Positions 23,301 through 35,177 of a DNA stretch of 64,000 bases are shown piece after piece. The stretch spans positions 82,052,767 to 82,116,766 of the forward strand of contig NC_065882.2 in assembly GCF_932274485.2 (NCBI RefSeq). The letters run 5' to 3'. A program made the position numbers and the translations under genes. The DNA is from Patella vulgata (Eukaryota > Mollusca > Gastropoda > Patellidae). Every line of letters starts with the position of its first letter. Within the stretch, counting starts at the first letter, position 1. The notes below the pieces were generated by a model. It saw nothing but the letters and a program-made list of their open reading frames with translations. It had not been told where the DNA came from and searched no databases.

Positions 23301-25008
23301 AGAAATAGTATCACGTGTCCGTATACCCTGTCTCATGCATCAGACATGTCACTACATATATCAGGCGACAAAAAATGCGTTTTGTAAATTTTATCAATTT
23401 CTAAGACGACTGACAATTGACAATTCAGAGCTTGTTTGAGAGTGTTTAGTAAATTCTAAGTTCAAATGTTTTTAAGTGTGTCAACATTTGGACCATGACA
23501 AGTGACCATAAAAACCTGGATAGTTTAAAAGTTTAAATTAAAATCCACTGAAATACTAGGGCATATCTACTTGAAGACGTATAATCGTTGATATTAATCC
23601 ATTGTAAGAAGACTTACCAGGGAAATCATCTGTTGGAGAAATTGGTGGTGAAACTGGTGATAAATCTGATAAAAAAAGGAAAACCAATAAAAACGTCTGA
23701 ATTCTCTAATAACTGAATATAAAATAGTGCACAACAGATTAATAATTAAAATGGATTAAAATTGAATCTGGTAAAATAAAAAATATGGAATATAAAACAA
23801 AACAGAGTATTATATTGGACAGTATTGTATAAACAATGAGATAATGGACAGTATTGTATAAACAGTGAGATAATGGACAGGAGAGTATAAACAGCAAGAT
23901 AATGGACAGAAGGGTATACACAGTGAGATCATGGGCAGCAGAGTATAAACAGTGAGATCATGGACAGCAGAGTATAAACTGTGAGATAATGGAGAGTAGG
24001 GTATAGGCAGAGATCATGGACAGTAGGGTATAAACAGTGAGATAATGGACAGCAGAGTATAAACTGTGAGATAATGGAGAGTAGGGTATAGGCAGAGATC
24101 ATGGACAGTAGGGTATAAACAGTGAGATAATGGACAGCAGAGTATAAACAGTGAGATAATGGAGAGTAGGGTATAGGCAGAGATCATGGACAGTAGGGTA
24201 TAAACAGTGAGATAATGGACAGCAGAGTATAAACAGTGAGATAATGGAGAGTAGGGTATAGGCAGAGATCATGGACAGTAGGGTATAAACAGTGAGATAA
24301 TGGACAGCAGAGTATAAACAGTGAGATAATGGAGAGTAGGGTATAGGCAGAGATCATGGACAGTAGGGTATAAACAGTGAGATAATAGACAGCAGAGTAT
24401 AAACAGTGAGATAATGGAGAGTAGGGTATGGGCAGAGATCATGGACAGTAGGGTATAAACAGTGAGATAATGGACAGCAGAGTATAAACAGTGAGATAAT
24501 GGACAGAAGGGTATAAATAGCGAGATAATGGACAATAGGGTATAAACAGCAAGATAATGGAGAGAAGAGTATAAACAGTGAGATAATAGACAGAAGAGTA
24601 TAAACAGTGAGATAATGGACAGAAGAGTATAAACAGATATATACTGGAAAAAAGAGTATAAACAGCAAGGTAATGGACAGCAGGGTATAAATGGTGAGAT
24701 AATGGACAGAAGAGTATAAACAGCAAGATAATGGACAGTAGGGCATAAACATGACTTCATACACCTTCCAGCTTCTTTGTATAACTTACATTTCATATTA
24801 TCTGGATATTCTGAATTCCTTTTTCTATCTGTGGCCACTCTATTGTGATAGTCTATAGCCGTGTCTAGCTTATCTAAAGCGCCTATAAATAAGTACACAT
24901 AAAACTAACTCTACAAAATTATTCTATAAATTATACACAGCAACACAAGGCAAGCTATTACCACGTTCAGTTTCAGTAACGTCCTACTCATCTGCACCAA
25001 CTGGGCTA

Positions 25009-25064
<56 letters not shown>

Positions 25065-28000
25065 GGGGTTTAACGTCCACTCGACTAAGTCATTTCGGGA
25101 CTAACATATGGTTTAATTTTATTTACATAATTCGCTTGCGCGTAGGGGTCTTTAGCTGTGGGAGGAAACCAGAGGCCCCTAAGAAAACCCACGAGGTTGG
25201 ACAGCGACTGGGCTATGAAGACAGGCATTTGCTATACAGTGTTCTATGAGGGAACCTACTCTTATATAAAATTCCAACTGTCCAAGGATCTTTAACGTGC
25301 ATACCAATATGCACACAGGACCTTGGTTTTTCGTCCCATTCGAACAACTATACATTGTCCCTTGCCAGGTTCTCCATCCTGCACAACTGTCATGGTGGAA
25401 GCATGTTGGAAATTCCGGATAAACTTTCTCAGTCAAAACAGGGGGCGAATAAATGAAATGAAATGGGGTTTAACGTCCTACTGTTCTGCTCCGACTGGAC
25501 TAATGAAGACGGGCATACGCCATATGGTGTGCTATGAGTCAAATTGTGCCAGGACAGCGGCACTACGGCCTACTATTATATCGAATTACAAATGTCAAGG
25601 GATTTTTTACGTGCACGCCAATGTGTACACGGGACCTTGATTTTTTCGTCACATCCGAAAGACTAGACAGCTGTCCTTGTCAGACCATCTGTCCTACATC
25701 ACTGAAAAGAGGGAACCACACCGGAAAATCTGGATAAACTTTCCCGGCCAATGCATGGATCAAATCGAATACATGAACTCCAGTTTAGCCACCCAGCGTC
25801 TTACTCACTGAGCCACCATGGCTCCATCGTCTCTTGGACTGTTTACTGTTTTGTTTCTGTATTATTTGTTCTATACTGGCAAAAAACAGTATCTAGTCAT
25901 TTGGATGGGATGAGAAATGACAAAGTCCTGTGTGCACGTCAAAGAATCCTTGAGTACAATGTCTATTTAAATAAATGAAAGAAAAGAGAGACTAACATAT
26001 GGTTTAATTTTATTTCATTCACTTGCAGTGGTAGGAAACAAGGAATTCCTCCAGGTTAGACAGGTGATCCCAATCCTCCAGGCTGGACAGGTGACCCTAA
26101 TTCTGGAGGTTGGACAGGTGACCCTAATCCTCCAGGCTGGACAGGTGACCCTAATTCTGGAGGTTGGACAGGTGACCCTAATCCTCAAGGTTGGACAGGT
26201 GACCCTAATCCTTGAGGTTGGGCAGGTGACCCTAATCCTCGAGGTTGGACAGGTGATCCTAATCTAATCCTTGAGGTTGGACAGGTGATCCTAATCCTTG
26301 AGGTTGGACAGGTGACCCGACTCCTTGACATGCAAACTACAATATAGCTTGCCTTATGTTTATGTCTGTGTATTCTACTAAAAATATCGTTTAAATGTTA
26401 TCTCCTACAGCTAAACACTACCCTTATTAAAAGTCCAAGAACTAGGGGAGATTCTACTCTCTATTGGTTAGAATTGTGGGTCTCAGAATTTCGATTCTGG
26501 ACACAATCATCTAAAAATGAAAACATTGTCAAGCCGTACGGCCTCAAAATTGTGAATAATCCCTATCTAGCTCTTGGACTACAATATAAGCATATACTAC
26601 TAAAACCGTGCTAAAAAATACTCTTCCTACTGTTAAGATTCTAGAAATCTTTCTAACGTTGATCGTTATCTAACTATTGACAGAATGTCAAAACCTTCGC
26701 TCTTAATACAAAAAAGTGCAAAAAAGGAAGTAATCCCTATAAAAAAAGCATTGTCGCTGCAATTGGAAGCAACTCTAATACCCATAGCAGAGTCACCAGT
26801 GAATACGATAACGTAAAGGCTGCGTGATTCATGTTGAACATTGAAATGAGAAAGACAAGCACATCCAGTAATTAACATACAAAATCTAAAAAAGGATGAA
26901 TTGGGTAAAATTGTACGTTAACGGTTAAACTATACCTGCAGTGTGAGAACCCTGGGATACATGAGTTAAACCTGGCCGATTCTGTTTGTCTCTCCCGGCT
27001 GTTGTCCTTGAACCCTTATAAACTTGGAAAGCTACAATATACCACATCTAGTTCACTAAACTATCAATCTGATTAAAACACAGATCCTATTTCATTTTGT
27101 TTTTTATAGTTTAAAATTTTGTTTTACTTGTCTTTATTACACTAGGATCTGGTAGAGTTGTTATATTACCGACTTTCTGGCTGAAGTGAGGGATTAGCCA
27201 ATGAAACGGTCTGTTACAGCGAGTTACTGTCGTGCGATGCACGGAACTGTAGGTAAACCACTAAAAACATCAATGCTAATTGATTAATCAATGTCTGACA
27301 TCATAGGGTCAAAAGGCACTCATATGACCCCTGGCGCGACTTTCCAGTACAACTGGACAGATCTTCATGTAGTGTAGGAGATCAAAAGTATAAAAAAAAA
27401 ACGAAATGAAATATATGTCTGTATTTTAATCCAATTGCTAAACTAATATATTTATTAGGTAGAACAAAAATCTGGGAATTGACGAATTTTAAAATGACTC
27501 ACTAAATAACAGGCTTTCAGTTTTGTTAGTCTAATATTCTAAAATCCACACAAAGTTTTGTGTTTATGATAACTCAAAAAGAAGTGTTATTTTTTAAAAG
27601 GTATCTACATCACACTATTGCAAATAAATCTTTAAATCTATCTACATCAACATGTGGACACCACACACAACAAGTTTATTGCAAACAAATGTTTAAAACA
27701 GCAATTTTGTAAAAAGCGAAATTAAAATCAGTAATAAAACATAGAGTATTAGTTTTTAGTTTTAAAGTCTCTGATTGTCATTTGAGGGATTGGGGAATCC
27801 TTTGAGGGATTTGGGAATCCCTTGAGGAATTGGGGAATCCCTTGGTGATTGGGGAATCCCTTGAGTGATTGGGGAATCCCTTGAGTGATTGGGGAATCCC
27901 TTGATAACTAAAATACGGTTTATAAATATATTAAGATACAACCTTGTGAGGAATTTATTTATTTATTAATCTATTTATTCATTCATTTGATGGTTTTTTT

Positions 28001-28479
28001 TTAAAATTACTTGTCTAGTAATTGCAAAGAATGTTCAGAGACTTTGAAAAAAAAATTAGGTCTATAAACTCAGGCCCCAGTTTCATAAAACATTCTCAGA
28101 CTTAAGTTACGAATTTACTCAAAACTGTTCTGTCTTATTTTAACTAAAATATAGTCCTTTATAAAAAATTTGTTGTTTTAATACATCAAATACATCAATA
28201 AGAAACTTATATGTGCAAAGTTTTGTATTTTTGGATCTAAGATATTTCTCATAAATAGTGATTGGAAGTCAAGTTAATTCATAACTTAAGTCTGAGAATG
28301 TTTTGTGAATTCAGGACCTGAAGCTAATGTGCAAGAAAAAGTCTGTGAAAAAACATACTTGACAGGTCTAGTCTGTTGGGTAAAGTTTTGTTACCATCAA
28401 TTGCTGGAAGTGGTTCTTCATATGCTAAGATAACAAAATATATGGAATATATTAAATATATCAAAAACATTTAGTAATT

Positions 28480-28534
<55 letters not shown>

Positions 28535-31500
28535 ACACACACACACACACAAACTAGGTCATTTTGGGACTAACATATGGTTCAATTTCATTTCAATAAT
28601 ACTCTTGTGCATAGCTGTGTTAAGTTGTGGTGGGGTAATCGGAGGACCTGGAGAAAACCCAAGAGGTTAGTCTGGTGATACTACTCCTTGTCACGTACAA
28701 GCGAGGAATCGAAACCACGCCACTTAACTCAATGACAGACCTATAATCTAATGCATACAATTTAAACCATTCGGCCACCCAAGAGCCTGAATATTCTGTT
28801 TTAAATAACTAATATAAATAGAAACATATTGAAGCACAATACTCACAATCACCTTCTTCTTCTCCACTTTCTTTATCTACTGAAAACAAAATAACTATAG
28901 TAACTCTAGTATTAAGTACCCATGGCAACCCTAGTATTAAATAACCATGGTAACCCTAGTATTAAGTAACCATGGCGACCCTAGTATTAAATAACCATGG
29001 TAACCCTGTATTAGATAACCATGGGAACCCTGTATTAAATAACCATGGTATTAAATTTATTTGATGAAATTATACCAAATTTAAAAAGTGAAAATTAAAT
29101 AGTACTTTATGTCTCCCTAAAATGAATCATCTGAAATTTTGAGACCAACATGAGCATACATGAAGGAATGAAATGGGGTTTAACGTCTTATGTTTCTGTA
29201 TCAACTGGGCTAGTTAAAATGGGCATGTGCCATGCAGTGTGCTATGTGGGAAATTTTGCACGGACAGTGATACTTCGATTTTGAATTGTTGGGGTTTTTT
29301 TCCAACATGCTACCCATGGTATACATGGGAACTCATGTTGGTTTTTTTTGTACCATCCAGTCTATTTTTTTTTGCCAGTGTGCTATGAGGGAAATTTTGC
29401 CCGGACGGCAGTGCTACGGCCAACTCTTACATCGGCTTCCGACTACCAAAGTATCTTTTACGTGCACGTCAATGTGTACATGGGACCTCCTTTTTTTCCC
29501 TTGCTAGGCCCTCTGTCCTGCATCACTGACAAGGCTTAACCTTGCCGGCCAATGCAGGGATTGAACACGAGACCTCCAGGTAAGCGAGCTGGAGAGAGAG
29601 AGAAATGGGGTTTAACGTCCACTCAATACAAACTAGGTCATTTCGGGACTAACACATGGTTCAATTTTATTTCAATAATTCGCCAGTTAACTCAATGACA
29701 GACTTTATGATACAGCACGCATGTGCTAACCATTCGGCCATCCAACCCCCCCTATTAGCGAGCTAATGTCTTACTCATTGAGTCACCGTCAGTCTGGAAA
29801 ATCCTGAAGAACTTTCACAGCCAACACCAGGATCAACCCCTCGACCTCCTGGTTGGTGAGCCAGTGCCTGACACACTGAGCCACCAGGGCTCCTACTTTA
29901 AAGAATATGTAAAAAAAAAAAAGATGAAATTCGAACCTGGTCGTTGGGTAACAATCTTTGTTTGATAGTCGGGATTATCTAGTCCTAATTTTTTCAGGTT
30001 ATTTGTCAGGAAGAGTTTGGTAGCTTGTGCTCCAGACAGGTGAACAAAATGTGACATGACATCAGACAAACAGGTGGATACTTGTGGCTGAAATAAAACA
30101 AACAGATAAATTAATGACTTGGGTCCTTTTGAGACAAGAGAGAGAAGTGGGGTTTAATGTCTACTCAACACAAACTAGGTCATTTCAGGACTAACATATG
30201 GTTCAATTTTATTAACAGAAAGGTGGACAAAATGTGTCATAACATCAGATAAATAGGTGGAGATTTGTGGCTGAAATAAAAACAATGGTATGAAATGGGG
30301 TTTAATGTCCTACTGTTCTGCTCCGACTGGGCTAATGAGGGCGGACATACGCCATACAGTGTGCTATGAGGTGAATTTTGCCCAGACGGCGGCACTATAT
30401 ATGTCTTTAGCTGTGGGAGAAAACCTTGGGCCCAGCGAAAAACTACAAGGTTAGACAGGCGATCCTACTACTTGACACAAACAATTGTGAGCTTGAAACC
30501 ATGCCACTTGACTCAATGGCAGACCTTATGATCTAAAGTGCATGCGTCACACAATACAACCACCCAACCAGTCATTTTGAGAAAATATGGTTATTATTAT
30601 TTCAATTGTTGAGTGTATGGAGGAGAATTTATTACGTATTTGTAGATATATCAATAGATTTTTTGTAGATATATCAATAAATTATTTGTAAATATATCAA
30701 TAAATTTTTTGTAGATATATCAATAAAGTAACTGTAGATATATCAAAGTCATTAATTTGTCTTCAGTTGTCTAAATAAATGTTTGAATACCATTAAAGCA
30801 TAAAAAACGATTACGCAATATAATTTTAACAAAACACCTTTTGTTTAGTCTATCCCGATACAAGAAGTCTTTTCCGTTATATTTATAAGGAAAAAACATA
30901 CTATGACTAACTGCACTCATTCACAGTGTATAGACATGCATGATATTAAAGATACATTATGTAAGATTTAGATAAAGAGCTGATCATTCTTCCTATAATA
31001 GCTCAAAAATAGATAATATAAAATGAAAATATTGAAAATTTCATTCAAATTACTTCATTCTGAGCCAAGTTATCACTGTTTGTAGTTTTGACAAGATGTG
31101 TGCATTGTGGTAACCAGGGCACTGGGATAATCGAGACTTAACCTCGCTTTCCCATTTTTTGATTATGGTCTTGTTTTGTTAATAAATGTCTAATTAACAG
31201 TTTCTAAAACATTTCAGGCCTAAATAAAGACCTGCGATAGACAGATTTAGCTCTTGCATAATGTATCTTTAAATATTTGTAGATATTTATTAAGTATTTG
31301 TGGACATAAAGTGAAATCTGAAGATAAATAACTCACTGCATTCTCAGCATTGATCTTGTAACCAGCGGCAACTCTTATTACTTCAAAATGTACCAATGAA
31401 TCCCTACAACATCAGATGTATAAATATTGAATTTATTATACTGGCGATAACAGTCTAAATGAAATGAAATGAAATGGGGTTTAATGTCCTACTCCGAACT

Positions 31501-34500
31501 AGGCTAATAAAGACGGGCATACGCCATACGGTGTGCTATGAGGGGAATTTTGCCTGGACAGTGGCACTATGGCCTACTCTTCTATCGAATTCCAATTGTC
31601 TAGGGATCTTTTACGTGCACGCCATGTACATGGGACCTCATTTTTTCGTCAAATCCGAATGACTAGACAGCTGTCCTTGTCAGGCCCTCCATCCTGCATC
31701 ACTGACAAGGGGAATAACAGTCTAGATTTATAAATAGTCTAATTAGAACTACAATAGACACAGTACTTTTCACTTTTATGTTGTTTACATCTACAGAGAG
31801 AGAGAAATGGGATTTAACCTCCACTCGACCCAAACTAGGTCATTCCGGGACTGACATGTGTTTCAATTTTATTCCAATAATTCACTTGTGCGTAGGGGTC
31901 TTTAGCTGTGGGAGGAAACCGGAGAGCCAAGAGGAAACCCAGGAGGTTGGACAGACAACCCTACTCCTTGTCAAGTACAAGCGGGGAATCGAAACCACGC
32001 CACTTGACTCAATGACAGAATCAAATAGTAAGCAAGTACAAGGTGGACAGCACTACATGCAAACAAACCTTCGGGACAAGACAAAATACACAGACATTGC
32101 AAGAAATAAACAAATAAATATCAAATCAATATGTTATGATCATAATAATAATAAGAATTAGTACACACCCTCCAATATTTACGTGTTTAGTAATGGTGTA
32201 ACTTCCGTTCCCCCGATAGCTACAGCTTTCTCTCATCAACGTATTACCAAACTCAGGATTTTTCTTCAAAATCTTCTCTGCAAGTTCACGCGTACAGTTC
32301 ACAAAAAACCAACTGAAAACAAAACAAAGTTATCAAAAAATGAAATTAAATAGGGTTTAATGTTCTTCTGTTCTGCTCCGACTGAGCTAATGAAGACCGG
32401 CATACGCCATACAGTGTGCTATGAGGGAAATTTTGCCCGGGCAGCGGCGTTACAGCCTACTCTTATATCGAATTCCAACTGTTACAGGTTCTTTTACGTG
32501 CACCCCAATGTGTACACGGGACCTCGGTTTTTGTCCCATCCAAACTTTTTCATTACAAGGACTCGCGACACAGCCAGAGTAAGATTCAAACTAGATAACA
32601 AACCTTATCTCTCAATCCTCCGTGTTTCGAGATAAGAGTTGATGCTATTAACTTCAATGTAGCACATGCAGGAGCGATTCGCACTCAGCATTTGTAAAAA
32701 AAATTGACAATATTTTTAATCAAAACAATGATTGATTATTGTTATTTATAATATTTCTGCCACATCCAACTACAATTAAGCAGAAAATTCTACCTGACAC
32801 GGGTACAAATCTCCTCTTTTTAAATCAAAGCGACAGATTGCTTTTTCCGACATTTTAAATTTACGTCTGTAACACATAAAGTGGGGCCTCGTGTGCAATA
32901 GCCAATCAAAGTACTAATCTGATCAGAGTTGCACAGTAGTAATACGCCGTAATTATGAACGTCCGAATCAATTTTAATAAAAACAACGCTTGATTTAATA
33001 TGCTGATAAATGAATGTTGTTTCAGTAGATTGGGCTGTGTATGTGTAATAAATACTAATAGTATAAAATTAACTTATTTTTAAGATGGTACATACATTAA
33101 TAAAGAAATTGAGTTTGCCACTTGGAACTAAAGGCATCCAATCGTAGCTAAAAACAAGCACATCAGTATATCTCAGCGTTTTTAGTTACGTTCTCACAGC
33201 TAGATTCAAACATGTAACTGTCCTTAGGTTACTAGGACACAAGGACTTGACATACAGCTAGAGTGAGGTTCGAACATGTGTATACACATCTAACTCGCTA
33301 ACCTCGGTACCATTTCCATCGCAAGTAGCAGTGCCAACAACCAAGGCAAACAACGCCTCTTGATTCTAATCAAAATAGATTACACCTACCTAGGAACATC
33401 TGTCCGATCATGTTCATTCCAAAATTTATGCCGCTGAAAAAAAAAGGATGAAGGATAGTAAAATATTCATGCTTTAATTCTGATGATCAACTTAAAAGAT
33501 TTAAACTGGATGAAAATAAAACATTGAATTACCTTGATCGATAAATTTTTTGAATGACTTTGATTACTGATTGGTTGTCTTATCATAGATATTATTAGGT
33601 TTAGAACATGAGTGAGAGAGATAGAGAGAGAGAGAGAGCGAGAGAGAGGTTTAATGGCTACTAGACACAAACTAGTTCATTTCGGGACTAACATATGGTT
33701 CAAATTTATTTCAATAATTCGTTTGCAAGTAAGGGTCTTAAAGTTGTACCATATGTTAGTACCGAAACAACCTAGTTTGTGGCAATTGGAAGATAAATCC
33801 CATTTTCCTCTTTATCTTTTATTAAAACTGAAACATGCAATTATCATTCAAGATATGCCCACATTTTGCAAAAGATGGACTGATAACAAGCTAAAAAAGC
33901 GATTTCTGTACAATAAGGGGCCATAATCCAGGATTTTACGGTCCGATACATGCCAATATCGACAGGAACCAAGATCTTTGGGATTTAAACCCATATTTCA
34001 ATTTTCATCAAAATCGAATCAAATTTGTGACAAACAGGGCGACGACAATAGATTCACATTAGAATGTTGGCGATATAAATCCTTTCTTACCATAAACGGT
34101 CCACCATTACTTGGGTTATTCATTTCTAGATAAACAGCGAATTTTTCGTCTATACTATCTTCGGGATTAGAGAAGCCGGAGTTTACACTCCCACCAGAGG
34201 GAGAGGGAGAACTGTCACTTTCAAGCCGTCGTCTAGGCAACAATGGCTGATTTCTGTTTTGGTGAAACTGTTCTATTTCATCTCTAATCATACAAATCTG
34301 GCCCTTCATTAAATCAAGATCATCTGGTATTGAACCCTGTAGAAATATAACAATAATAATAACAACAACAATAATAATAACAATAATAATAACAATAACA
34401 ATAATAATAATAACAATAACAATCATAATAACAATAACAATAATAATAATAATAATGGAGATTTATAGAGTACCATCTGTAACCCTGTATAAATAGAAAT

Positions 34501-35143
34501 TCACAGATAATAATTTAAACATACATTATGCAAGAGCTAAATCTGCCTATTGTAGGTCTTATTAGTGAGCAGAAATTCGCCTGTATATCCGTTATCACTC
34601 GTCACATCAGTCAGTTATATAGAGAGATGACTCGTGTTTTCCTTTGGCGTTCGTCACTTCCGATTCAGGAAACCTGTATTACTCAGCTATCGTAGCAATA
34701 ATCTCTGTGTTAAAACTATATTTGGAATGTGTTTAACCAGCTCTATCACATATTGTCCTTTAATTAGACTAAGGGGGGTTCCTAAAGCTTGAGGGATCTG
34801 GCACTGGTATGCCATGTGTGTCAACTACCACTGACAGACTAGTGTTCTACCTGTGGAGTAGTTGTCTGCCTGGGCAGGATGCAGATGGCGCTGGTATGCC
34901 ATGTGTGTCAACTGCCACTGACAGACTAGTGTTCTACCTGTGGAGTAGTTGTCTGCCTGGGCAGGATGCAGATGTCTTATTTTAAATCATAACACCATAA
35001 AATAAAGCTGTGATATGTCACCATTTATTGTGTCTTATATTTAGTATAGCGTATGACATTATGACAGCTATGATGAATTCTCTACAGTGGTCTTAAACAA
35101 ACTTGACAATTTAAAGGCCATTGTTTAAAAACCCTATGTAAAT

Positions 35144-35177
<34 letters not shown>

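Noticed and set aside
24269-24898. 209-codon open frame on the minus strand
   Set aside because: Most of it is the minisatellite at 23815-24745. Only its first part (24882-24790) is a real exon.
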